From NCBI GenBank assembly GCA_024349245.1, contig JALDNG010000004.1, positions 2,732,001-2,796,000 on the forward strand: a DNA stretch of 64,000 bases, written 5' to 3'. Each line of letters begins with the position of its first letter. The stretch's first letter is position 1. The position numbers were made by a program, and so were the translations under genes. This document shows, piece by piece, positions 1 to 9,711 of this stretch. The notes beneath the pieces were generated by a model. That model was not told the DNA's origin and searched no databases. It was given only the letters and a program-made list of their open reading frames with translations. This DNA comes from Neodontobutis hainanensis (lineage: Eukaryota; Chordata; Actinopteri; Gobiiformes; Odontobutidae).

Positions 1-248
1 TTACCATGCTTTAGTTGGATTTGAACATATTTTTTGAGGATTTGAACCTGGTTGTATTTCATTGCTGCTGTTGAGGCCCTAAACAATACATTTTAGCTCG
101 AAAAACTTTGGGCCACATAAAATCTCACCTTGTGTCTCAAATGGCCCCCAGACCAGACTTTGGACATGTCTGTTCTATGCAATGTTTACAATTCTTTGAA
201 ATTATATACATATATTACATGACTTTGAAATGTTCGTGTCTCCCTCAG

Positions 249-1497
249 CATCTCCTGCAGCGCTGTTACTCCGCGAACGCCTCCTACCTCTTCCAGCCGG
301 ACAAGTTTTACGACATGAGCTACGACTGTGGAGACAAGACCATCCAGTGCAGCAGGAAACCAGACGCATTTAAGATCTGGCTCATGTGGAAGGCTCTGGG
401 CACCAGGGAACTGGAGCAGAGAGTGGACCGGGCCCTCTCCATGGCACAGTCAGTCTCAGACATAGACATCATGTTATTATTATTATCACTGCTCATACAC
501 AACACTAACAAATTATTTTGTTGGAAAACATTTATCATTTATGGAAAACATTTATCTTACTGTTTTCCATTCAGATAAAAAGGCACATTTCCATTTTTAA
601 TAAACAACTCAATAGTACGATATGTTTCAAAATAAAAGGATATTCCTAGAGTGTGACAAAAACTATCTGCTCTACAACACGATGTTGCAGGTATCTGACA
701 CAACAGATCAAGGAAAGAGAAGGGTTTCAGCTGCTTATGGAGGTGTGTTAACAATGAAAATCATGCCTAACTAATAGATGACATGATAACAATGCTGAAG
801 CTCATACTAAACTGTTATTGTAATTGACAGCCTGAATATACAAACGTCTGCTTCTGGTACATCCCCCCGAGTCTGAGGAGCCTCCCCGACAGCCCCGACC
901 TCTGGGCAAAGATCCACAACGTACGTCCCAGATATGTTATAAAGGAGCTAAATCATGTGTTTGATAGATTTGACTGTGATTGCTGCAGCTGCTAATTCTA
1001 ATTCTAATTCTAATACTTTATGTAAAGTTTGAGAAGCAAAGGATGTAAAAACAAATTAATAGATTGTTTTCCAAACTGAGCCAAACTTATGCATTTCCAG
1101 GAGAAGGATCTTTGAATGGAAGTCAGTGGGGAGCAACAAGCTGTCATTCTATCATTGTCTGTTAATGTTAAAACACAATTAATGTCCCCAAAGAGCCATC
1201 ATTTGTTGAAATTTGTAAATGCTTGTGACTAATATATGTGATCACATATGGCAGTATATATTTTTAAACCCTGCTGTCTGCTGATAATAAAAATATCCTT
1301 GTGTTTTATATCTGCTCCTGTAGGTGGCGCCAGAGGTGAAAGAGCGCATGATGAAGAAGGGCAGTATGATGGTGGGCTACCAGCCGCACAGTGACAAGGC
1401 CAACTTCTTCAGGATGATCATCATAAGTCCTCAGGTCAGCACCGAGGACATGGACTTTGTGCTGGACGAGATCGACCGTCTGGGACACGACCTGTGA
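249..1497 (+). CDS. gadl1: gadl1 copy A, last four coding exons (partial, 5' part outside window)
   Basis: C-terminal part of a PLP-dependent acidic amino-acid decarboxylase (group II; GAD/CSAD/GADL1 family, cytosolic). Exons seen: 249-448, 691-742, 831-920 and 1324-1497 (TGA 1495-1497); splice sites are GT-AG and the phases agree. They encode HLLQRCYSANASYLF, YLTQQIKEREGFQLLME, PEYTNVCFWYIPPSLR and a final exon ending ISPQVSTEDMDFVLDEID with tail LGHDL. The ISPQVS-EDMDF-LDEI signature matches vertebrate GADL1 better than CSAD or GAD1/2. The PLP-lysine exon lies left of the window. Compared with copy B on the other strand I count 60/66 identical residues in the first of these exons, 23/30 in the third and 46/57 in the last, so this is a divergent paralogue and not an assembly duplicate. 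No stop or frameshift is seen. Bases 1-248 are the preceding intron. Confidence 0.9.
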
Positions 1498-2490
1498 ACT
1501 ATTTACCTGCAGAAAGACATTTTTTTTCCACGCTCGTCTGTAGGTCTGAAAATGAAAATCAGTGTAAACTTTTCTGGCCTCCTTCAGACCTTATATTAAA
1601 CTCTCTCTTTCTGGACACATGTGGTCAACTTGACTTGTTGTATTCACACATCAGCATCCGATTAAACAAAACCACTGACCAATAACTTTTACTACATTTA
1701 TCATATTGAAAAACTGATATCTGCAACTTAGGCTTCCATCAGTTTCTCAGGACGCATTCACTTCTTGTATTTAAGCTGGTCACATTAGATCTGATCACTG
1801 TCCACATTTAAATGCCAGGTCTGAAGGGGTCTCTGTCTTCTCAGGTCACGTTGTACCAGCACTTTTTATATTTCTGTACTGGATACTAGCCTTAAGACTG
1901 CTGTGATTGACGTATTTAGACTACTACTACTACTGTGACTACACTAGGAATCTGTAAAATAATGGGTTTAGTCTTATGTATATGTACCTCATAAATGACT
2001 TGACAGACACAGTGACAAAAAGTGTTGGTAAGACATGGCTCTATCTGACTGTTTCTTGAAAGATAATGACGTCTATATTTTTATGTGTTTTGAAAAATTT
2101 GTGAATGCTTGTTTTTGTACAATAAGATCAGTGTTAAATATATTTTATAACAATACAGACTCCTGGACAGGTCAAAGACATCATTATATGTGATTGTTCA
2201 AGTGTAACCCCTTGATGAAGATATTTGGGGTTTGTGGTTACATGTACTGTTGAAGCTTTGAAAATTATATGGTATTACTGAAGTTCTAAAACATTTTATT
2301 CAAAAATATACAGTATATATAATGAAACAATTGTTTACAGTGAGCTCTCAGGCAAAACAATGTATTTTCTTGATGGTGTATTGTATAAAATGTTGTAGTA
2401 AATGAGTTAAAACTATGTTTACTGGTGTCTATTTGTCTGTTTATGGAAAATTTACATTTAAAGCTTAATAAATCCCACAGGAAGGAACCC
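1498..2490 (+). other. 3' UTR of gadl1 copy A
   Basis: A/T-rich sequence without a plausible coding ORF runs from the stop codon to an AATAAA at 2467-2472, the first convincing polyadenylation signal followed by a plausible end. The extent of the UTR is inferred from that signal alone. Confidence 0.55.
2467..2472 (+). other. Polyadenylation signal AATAAA, gadl1 copy A
   Basis: Canonical AATAAA about 970 bases after the copy A stop codon, inside AAGCTTAATAAATCCC. Assignment rests on position and strand. Confidence 0.5.
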
Positions 2491-2714
2491 TTTTACTTTT
2501 ACTTTACAAAGAGGACAAACTGACCACTGTCGGAGGCAAGGCACCCTCATTTTTTTTTAAGTGATCTAAAAGGCCTATATTTTCAGGGTTTGTTCAAAGA
2601 TGTCAGCATGTCCTTATAGGGCTACCATAGCTTTTCCCATGCTCCAAAAAGGGGAATGTAGAATTGCAATCTACACTTGAACTTTACTCAAAATGGCAGA
2701 AAAAACACTTTCCT

Positions 2715-2990
2715 GGGGCACAGTGGTAGAGTGGTCGTCCTATGACTGGAAGTTTGGTGGTTCAATTCCCTGGTTCATTCTGTTGTTGAGTCCTTGGACT
2801 CTGGTGTATGAATGTGTGAGTGTGTTTGGAGGTGGTGGAAAAGGCTGTAGACGCAAAATGGCCGCCCCGTCTCTATTAATCTGCCCCAGGGCAGTTGTGG
2901 TTACAGCTGTAGCCCACCACCACCAGTGTGTGACTGTGGAGTGAATAAATAATGTGAGTGCTTTGAGTTTCTTTGGTAGGTAAAAAAAAA
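2715..2990 (+). mobile_element. tRNA-derived SINE, copy 1
   Basis: Begins GGGGCACAGTGGTAGAGTGG (box A-like, as in tRNA genes) and carries GGTTCAATTCC (box B-like) about 45 bases later. The body shares GTGTATGAATGTGTGAG, GCAAAATGGC and CCACCACCAGTGTGTGACTG with a second copy at 50564. It ends in GTGCTTTGAG followed by an A-run at about 2982-2991. It is a typical fish SINE with a tRNA-like head. The open frame across it (2693-2944) is not a gene. Confidence 0.75.
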
Positions 2991-3009
2991 ACACTATGAA
3001 AATCAAAGG

Positions 3010-3027
3010 CTTTATTGTCTTTATTTG
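3010..3027 (-). other. Candidate polyadenylation signals for gadl1 copy B
   Basis: Two TTTATT motifs on the + strand, read as AATAAA on the - strand, lie beyond the minisatellite. If used, the copy B 3' UTR would run from 3785 down to about 3000 and would include the whole 35-bp repeat array. Inference only. Confidence 0.35.
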
Positions 3028-3119
3028 TAACAATTTTGTGCCAAGTGATGTCCACAAACATGACACAGATGGCACAGTACTTACCTGCTCAAGCATTTAC
3101 TAAAATATTTACACAACAT

Positions 3120-3727
3120 TGACACGAGAGACATGCGTATTAGTCCACAAACGTTCACACGAGAGACATACGTATTAGTCCACAAACGTTCACACGAGAG
3201 ACATACGTATTAGTCCACAAACGTTCACACGAGAGACATACGTATTAGTCCACAAACGTTCACACGAGAGACATACGTATTAGTCCACAAACGTTCACAC
3301 GAGAGACATACGTATTAGTCCACAAACGTTCACACGAGAGACACGAGAGACATGCGTATTAGTCCACAAACGTTCACACGAGAGACATGCGTATTAGTCC
3401 ACAAACGTTCACACGAGAGACATAAGTATTAGTCCACAAACGTTCACACGAGAGACATAAGTATTAGTCCACAAACGTTCACACGAGAGACATAAGTATT
3501 AGTCCACAAACGTTCACACGAGAGACATGCGTATTAGTCCACAAACGTTCACACGAGAGACATACGTATTAGTCCACAAACGTTCACACGAGAGACATAC
3601 GTATTAGGCCACAAACGTTCACACGAGAGACATGCGTATTAGTCCACAAACGTTCACACGAGAGACATACGTATTAGTCCACAAACGTTCACACGAGAGA
3701 CATACGTATTAGGCCACAAACGCATTA
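3120..3727. repeat. 35-bp minisatellite, 17 tandem copies, between the two gadl1 3' ends
   Basis: Unit of 35 bp containing CACGAGAGACATACGTATTA followed by GTCCACAAACGTT. Seventeen units are counted by the GTATTAG core. Variants fall at CATACG/CATGCG/CATAAG (three CATAAG units are consecutive) and GTCC/GGCC (two units). One unit near 3335-3350 carries a 10-base internal duplication of ACGAGAGAC. The unit contains the palindromes TACGTA and AACGTT and is CpG-rich compared with its surroundings. There are no unique spacers, so it is not a CRISPR array. Confidence 0.97.
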
Positions 3728-3785
3728 AAGGCCCTTTAGTTTTGCTGGTAATCCTCTGTACAAATGATGAATATAGTCAATCAGT

Positions 3786-6700
3786 CTATAAGTCCTTTCC
3801 CAGGGTGTGTATCTCGTCCAGGACAAAGTCGACGTCCTCTCTGCTGACCTGAGGACTGATGATGACCATCCTGAAGAAGTTGGGTTTGTCTTGATGTGTC
3901 TGGTAACCGATCATCATGCTGCCCTTCTTCATCATGCGCTCCTTCACCACCGGCGCCACCTGTGGGACAAGGACGGCATCAAACATGGCTGACATGACCA
4001 AACAAAAGCTAATTTTCAATGTACCTTATGAAGCTTTGCCCAGAGTTTAGGGCTGTCTGGGACGTTCCTCAGACTTGGAGGGATGTACCAGAAGCAAATG
4101 TTTGCATATTCAGGCTGTAACGTAAAAGCAAGACAATCATGACATTTTTCCCACCTATTAATATTAAAGTATGACCTGAAATTAACAAAATAATCAAAAT
4201 CAAATAATTAAAATTATAGTTTTCGGAATGTCATAGAATAAACATTTAATATCAGATCCAAACCTTTATTTATCAGCGTAAAAACGTACCTCAATCACCA
4301 GACGAAACCCCTCTTTTTTCTTGATTTCTTCTGAAAAATATCTGAAAAATTTGAAGAAAATAGGCTGTTTTTTATTCCTTTTAAGCCTTTACATAGTTAG
4401 TAAAGTCCAAATAGTAGAATTAGTTTATAGACTGAGACTGACTGTGCCATGGCGAGGGCCCGGTCCACTCTCTGCTCCAGTTCCCTGGTGCCCAGAGCCT
4501 TCCACATGAGCCAGATCTTAAAGGTGTCTGGTTTTCTGCTGCACTGGATGGACTTATCTCCACAGTCGTAGCTCACATCGTAAAACTTATCCTGCTGGAA
4601 GAGGTAGGAGGCATTTGCAGAGTGGCACCGCTGCAGGAGATGCTGAGGGAAAAGAAATCAAGAGTTAAAATACAAGTACAAGGCTCTAAATTTTATCATC
4701 AGACGCCATTAAAAATTCCCCACCTCACCTCTAACACCATTCAGACAACGTCATTAAAATATTTCACATGCTTTTTAACATAAAACCTACTGACAGACCT
4801 CAAACAAGGGCTCAGTCTATAACAAATACATATCAGCAGCTGTTTTATACATATTTAGGAGAATAAAGTAGAGCATAATTTATTGTGGCTGTTCAGAGAT
4901 CCGCTAGTTATTACTGCAAAAAATAATAGTCCACAAAAAAAATCTTGTCGATACAGTAAATACCTCCTACCGTTTTGTCCCGGATCAGGAAAGCTGAGCA
5001 CTGCAGACAGGCCATTAGCATCTTATGGGGGTTCCACGCCACAGAGTCCACTCTTATCAGACACAACAGAGTCCAGTTACAATAAAATCAAAGCACTAAA
5101 AGAATCTGAAACTATGAAATATGTATTTTATTTTTTTTGTTTTTATTTTTACCTGTGGATACCTTTTAACAGGTTTCTGTGCCTTTTAGACAAAAGAGCA
5201 GCTCCTCCCCAACACGCCTGACCGACAGAAGAGAGTTACATTAGAGAAACATCACAAGTGTTCCATTAATAAATACATTAAGTGCTGAGCTCACGTCGAC
5301 ATGCAGCCACAGGCCGTACTTCTCACAGATGTCTGCGATCTCATCGATGGGGTCGAACGCTCCGAGCACAGTGGTCCCTGCCGTGGCGTTCACCATGAAG
5401 GGCTCTGCTCCCTGAGAACGAAGACACACAGAGGTTAGAGCTTCACAATAAAGTGTTTTCCACTTTTATGTTAAAAATATATATTGTCTTACCTCACTTT
5501 GAGCCTTCTTTATCAGTTCCTCCAAAACACTAGGAATCATCTTTCCCCTAAAAACACACAATCAGCATTTACCAATGAGTAAGTATGTTCTTGTGTTGTG
5601 CAGAACTGCCACCAGATGTTGCTCAAAATCTAGACAATAAAGCTTTAACAGGGACCAACCATAACACAATCTCAAAGTAAGCCCAGTTAGGTTTACCTGT
5701 CAGTGCTAGTCTTGTCATGTGAAGTATTACCTCTTGTCAGAAGGGACCACATAAACGTTCTTGGTGCCGATGCCCAGAAGAGCAGCTCCCTTGGTAACAG
5801 AGTAATGAGACTGAAAAAGGAAAGAACATGAGAGATCAAGCCAACAGATAGAGTTAAGTAATGGTGAAAAGTAAGCAGCTTCTTGATTGTAATTCATGTT
5901 TAAAGGTTTAGAAAGTAATTAATAAATATAAAGTGCACTGTGACGAATGTGTAAAGACTGTATAGTTGTGTCAAAATAAGTCTTAAGGCTCCACAGAACC
6001 CAGTGGAAGTTCCTGTTTCAGCCCAGAGAGGACAAAATGAGCATGGCTAAAGGCATTCTCTTTTATAAAGGCTTAAAACATATATAAATGAATGGGACAT
6101 TTCTTTATACATCTAACAAAAAAGGTGTAACTTAATTGCTTTGAAACATACGTCCTGTGAAGTAAAGAGGACCAGTCGTTTTGCTCCAAACAGGCCGTTT
6201 TCTTTCAGGTCTGGGCAGTGGCGATACCGGGCCAGGTTCACAGCGTACATGTTGGACATAGAGCCGCCTGCAGCACACACAACACATTAGTCACATAGTG
6301 TGTGCAGTATATTATGTGTACATTATTCACAAAGAGACATACCTGGGTTGAAGATCCCGTCTCCTTCTTTCCAGCCGATCACCTCGATCATCTTCTTCAG
6401 CACAGCGGCCTCCATCAGAGTGAACACAGGGGCCACTTCATACGTGTAACTAGTCAAAAAAAAAAACACACACACATATTACAAACACGCAAAAGGGGTT
6501 AAGATGAATGTAGACTCCTCTCTGCTTTTTATCAAACATTATGAGAAAGCAGAGAATAATCAACATGATACACAAAAGGACAAAGACAAAGTGAGCTAAA
6601 ACAATCTGACTGGATTTCTTTGTTGACATTTAAGTAAAAGTAGGAATATCTCTAATGAAACATACATGTATGTCCTGGTAATATGGATATACGGTTGAAA

Positions 6701-9481
6701 ATACTTGGTGATGTACACAGTAGAAGCATAAAGAGAATTCTATTTGAACAAAATTGGTTGCTGCAAGTAAGAATGAATTCAGAAAATGTAGAACGTCTGA
6801 ATATTGAAAACCACATCTACCCAGATTATTTACTATTGATTATAAAAGTAGTGAGTAGTGTAAATATTTTGATTGTGTATTATATTTCTTCTTACAGTAC
6901 ATACAGTGATTGTTTGTCCTTTCCTCTTTATTTTGGATGTCAGCCTCTACGTGCTTTTAGGCAAATATACAAAGACTTCACAAAAACATGTTTTTTTTAA
7001 TAATATCCCAGTCTCAAAAACCAAAAACAGCAGTTGCAGATACTAAAAATAAATCCTAAAGACTGAAGAGTGACTTACAGTATGAGTACATGTTAGACTC
7101 ACAGACTGGTTTTGATGGCTTCAGTGATGAAGCTGGCCACAGTAGAGTAGGGCTCCATCCCGGCGTAAAGCTGGTTGAAGAAACGAGGATGGCCTAAAAA
7201 GAGACGAGAGTTACTGTTAGTGTAAACTTGTATGCCTTTTTATGTTTTGTTTTTTTTGAGTTTGTACCAGACTTGACGCTGTATTTGATGACGTCTTTGC
7301 ACCGCTGCAGGAGCTCGGCCTCAGACTCTCCTCGGTCTCCCAGCTCCAGGTCCAGCAGCTCCTTCAGCTGCTCAGGGGAGCGCCACTCACAAACCTGCAC
7401 CCAGACACGAAGCACACAGTAAGCACATGATAAATAAGATCGGTCCCACAGAGAGGAAATATACAGTAGCAGCAGTTAACAACAAGCAGTTTTAATTTGT
7501 TGTTAATATGGACGCTGATATGGAAGTGATGGTTGGATCAATATAAAGGGGTTTCTATTAAAAACATCACAAAAAAACTTTCATTTAGTCTTATTGTTCA
7601 AACTAATATTGTGAGAAGTAGTCGACCTTTTCTTTGACGTCCGTGGCTTTTATCACGGCATCCTCCATGATCAGCTGCATGCCTTTCTGGACAAAACTCT
7701 CCGCTGCCTCCATGTCCAGAGTCGGGCCGTTCAGGACAAAATCACCATTACACGTCGGATTCTTTGACCGGCTGGGACTAACCTCCGAGACCCAGCCCTT
7801 ACCGGACGACATCCCTTGGAAAAACCAACAATAACCAAACATTTTCAGGATAAAACAGTACAGACCTCTGCCTCCTGCTAACAGTCTGTAATCCGCTGTT
7901 TGTTTGTTTTTTATTATTATTTTTTTTGTTGGGCGGCAGTTGGTTTTATCAGTTGGAGCCTTAACACGTTACTATGGCAACAACAGTGTCTTTTTTTTTT
8001 TTTTTTTCGGCAGTTGGCGGCATTTGGAGCCATAACACGTTACTATGGCAACTATTTTTTTTTTTTTAGCTTGTCACTCTGTCAGAAACATTTAATGAGA
8101 GAGCTAAAATACTTTAATCTCTTTGCCTTGTGGTGATCTAGCGCTTTATAAACCAATTAATCTACTTTAATGAATATTGGAAAACATATCTTGCATCTTA
8201 GGTTACTGCAACTTTTTAATAATACTAAGAGTTCAGACAGTTGGAATATTTATGCTTTAGTTAAAAGCTAATTGCTAATAAATCCTCAAAGCTTTCATTC
8301 CTGAATATAAAGGGTTTGAAAACTACTTAATAACTGTAACTGCTGTTTTAATTAAGAACTAATTTAGTAACTTTCATTTGTATCACAAAAGTATGCAACA
8401 CAATTTTCTTCTGGGTAAAAGGGGACTAACCTCCAGTAAACCATGTGATGTGCCTACTTTTACTTTCTTACTTTTACAGTCACAGGCCGTATAACTCGTG
8501 GCAAAAGGCCAAACTGTAGATTGAACTCTGCCACCCTTCAAACTCCATCTAAACTCCATCTGTTTATCTTAATTACTCAGGACTAAAGTGACAGTCAGTA
8601 GGCTTTTATTTACAGGGAGTGCAAAGACTTTCAAAAGATAAATGCCACATCTGAAACCCAAAAAAAATAATTTTTCCCAGTGACTTATAGACTGTAACTG
8701 TAACTGTAAAGTACTTACTCCAGGAAAGACTGGTTCATGAAGGCTTTCTAATAGTGGTCTTTTTTAAGTGCATGAAAAAACACACCAGAAATAAACAAGA
8801 ATCTAACCTACTGTAGGTCTAGAGTTAGGTCTAAACCAGGACCAAAACTAGGTCCAAACAATGTAAGTCTAGATTTAGGAAGATTAAGTTAAAACCAACC
8901 AAGTCTACACTGGGTCAAAACAAATGGATCTAAACCAGTTTTGGGAAGGGGTAAACCGTGTCTAAATCGAGACTAAACCAACTGTAAAAAGTGATGAAGA
9001 TAGGTCTAGACTTAGAACTAAATCAGGATTTAGCCATGTCTACACCAGGACTAAACTAGCTCTAGATATAGGGCCAAACTAGTGCTAAATTAAATCAGGA
9101 CAAAGTTTAAACCAGGTCTTAACCACAACTAAATCATGGTCTAAAAATTAAGACTAAACCCATGACAAAACCCAAACTAAACCTGGTCTAAACCAAGACT
9201 TTATTAAACTAACAATAGATACAATACAATACAGAAACCTAAAACTGTCCTAAATAAAAATGCATTAGGGCTGTAATAATAAAACAATAAAAATCTGCAA
9301 AAATAAAACATATTCCCAAACAAGCAGGTGCATCATGAGGAAGTGAGATTAAAAAGCCTTCAAAATGGCTGAACCAAAGTCTGTTTTAATGAATTGTGTC
9401 TAAATGGTTATATTCTAGTCTAATAGTGCAGTTTAAAGCCTTGACATAAAGCTTACCGTTCATTTGTCTGTTCATGTTCAT
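3786..9481 (-). CDS. gadl1: gadl1 copy B, complete acidic amino-acid decarboxylase (15 coding exons)
   Basis: PLP-dependent cytosolic decarboxylase of aspartate/cysteine sulfinate (GADL1 family: beta-alanine and hypotaurine formation). Exons in transcript order: 9457-9481, 7627-7814, 7268-7394, 7103-7193, 6343-6449, 6152-6267, 5731-5810, 5493-5547, 5295-5411, 5153-5217, 4971-5052, 4443-4642, 4290-4341, 4025-4114, 3786-3959. The sum is 1569 nt, in frame throughout: 522 residues (human GADL1 is about 521). Landmarks: DFVLNGPT near residues 32-41; GDGIFNPGGS; NATAGTTVLGAFDPIDEIAD; LHVD ending at D302 (cofactor-binding Asp); NPHK with the PLP lysine at K334; C-terminus ending LGKDL. The start is ATG 9479-9481, the only in-frame ATG after an upstream stop that joins exon 2 in frame; ATG 7810-7812 in exon 2 is an alternative. 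The exon 2 donor (GTCGAC) is weak. No disabling change is seen. The stt3b neighbour supports gadl1 over csad. Confidence 0.95.
7968..7981 (-). promoter_or_regulatory. RFX X-box motif, copy 1
   Basis: Read on the - strand: GTTGCCATAGTAAC, an exact fit to the X-box consensus GTNRCC-N2-RGYAAC bound by RFX factors. It lies in the first intron of gadl1 copy B. Function is inferred from the motif only. Confidence 0.5.
8039..8052 (-). promoter_or_regulatory. RFX X-box motif, copy 2
   Basis: The same 14-mer (GTTGCCATAGTAAC on the - strand), 71 bp from copy 1 in the duplicated block. Two perfect X-boxes this close are more suggestive than one, but there is no direct evidence of binding. Confidence 0.5.
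8810..9215. repeat. Degenerate short-unit repeat (TAAACC/GGTCTA-rich)
   Basis: Irregular recurrence of GGTCTAAACCAGG, GGACTAAAC and similar words about every 12-25 bases. The same style of sequence recurs at 21061-21340 and 21841-21900. No fixed unit can be set by eye. Not coding. Confidence 0.6.
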
Positions 9482-9533
9482 TGCTGCTGAGCTTAGATGC
9501 TGCTTCTGTTGCTGCGGTTGTTTTGGTAAAGTC

Positions 9534-9536
9534 CAT
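9534..9536 (-). promoter_or_regulatory. Upstream ATG opening a 31-codon uORF over the gadl1 start
   Basis: The first ATG downstream of the TATA box opens MDFTKTTAATEAASKLSS..., runs through the exon 1-2 junction and stops at 7799-7801 (TAA). It overlaps the main start at 9479 in another frame. The main ATG has a G at -3; the upstream ATG has T at -3 and G at +4. A translational control role (leaky scanning) is inferred. Confidence 0.45.
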
Positions 9537-9569
9537 GCAGTTGATGACTAATTCTGAGAAGAGGTCTGT

Positions 9570-9577
9570 CTTTTATA
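9570..9577 (-). promoter_or_regulatory. TATA box of gadl1 copy B
   Basis: TATAAAAG on the - strand, 41 bases upstream of the first ATG and about 96 upstream of the chosen start. A start site roughly 30 bases downstream would fall near 9547 and give a short 5' leader. A consensus TATA placed directly before a coding first exon is good but not conclusive promoter evidence. Confidence 0.6.
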
Positions 9578-9636
9578 CCTGAAGAAGAAGAGGGTCACCT
9601 GATGTCATGGAAAATCCCCACTGATGGTTTTGGATT

Positions 9637-9637
9637 C

Positions 9638-9711
<74 letters not shown>
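9637..9711. repeat. CA/TG dinucleotide microsatellite
   Basis: About 75 bases of (CA)n with a few interruptions (CAAACA, CGCACA). It sits about 60 bases upstream of the gadl1 copy B TATA box, so length variation could touch the proximal promoter. The antisense Cys/Val-rich open frame at 9595-9852 is an artefact of this tract. Confidence 0.97.

Larger units (their letters stand above)
7932..8054. repeat. Local direct duplication with 71-bp offset
   Basis: The block CGGCAGTTGG ... TTGGAGCC(T/A)TAACACGTTACTATGGCAAC occurs twice (core at 7953 and at 8024), each copy followed by a T-run. Each copy includes the 14-bp X-box listed separately. Confidence 0.85.
7815..9456 (-). other. Intron 1 of gadl1 copy B
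   Basis: Donor GTAAGC at 9456 (read on -) and acceptor CCAAG before 7814. It holds T-rich runs, a 71-bp-spaced local duplication with RFX X-box motifs (7932-8054) and a degenerate TAAACC-rich tract (about 8810-9215). No coding exon is seen. Confidence 0.7.

Noticed and set aside
249..1497. Copy A as a processed or decayed pseudogene
   Set aside because: It keeps introns, splice sites, phases and an open frame in all four visible exons.
2693..2944. 83-codon frame near the gadl1 3' ends
   Set aside because: It lies in the tRNA-derived SINE and has no protein family resemblance.
3120..3727. Regular repeats resembling a CRISPR array
   Set aside because: The 35-bp units follow one another directly with no unique spacers, and the surroundings are a vertebrate genome. 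It is a minisatellite.
3786..9481. Copy B as csad or gad1/gad2
   Set aside because: ISPQVSRED-DF-LDEI, PEYANICFWYIPPSLR and linkage to stt3b fit GADL1; the GAD signatures (NPAATQSDIDF) are absent.
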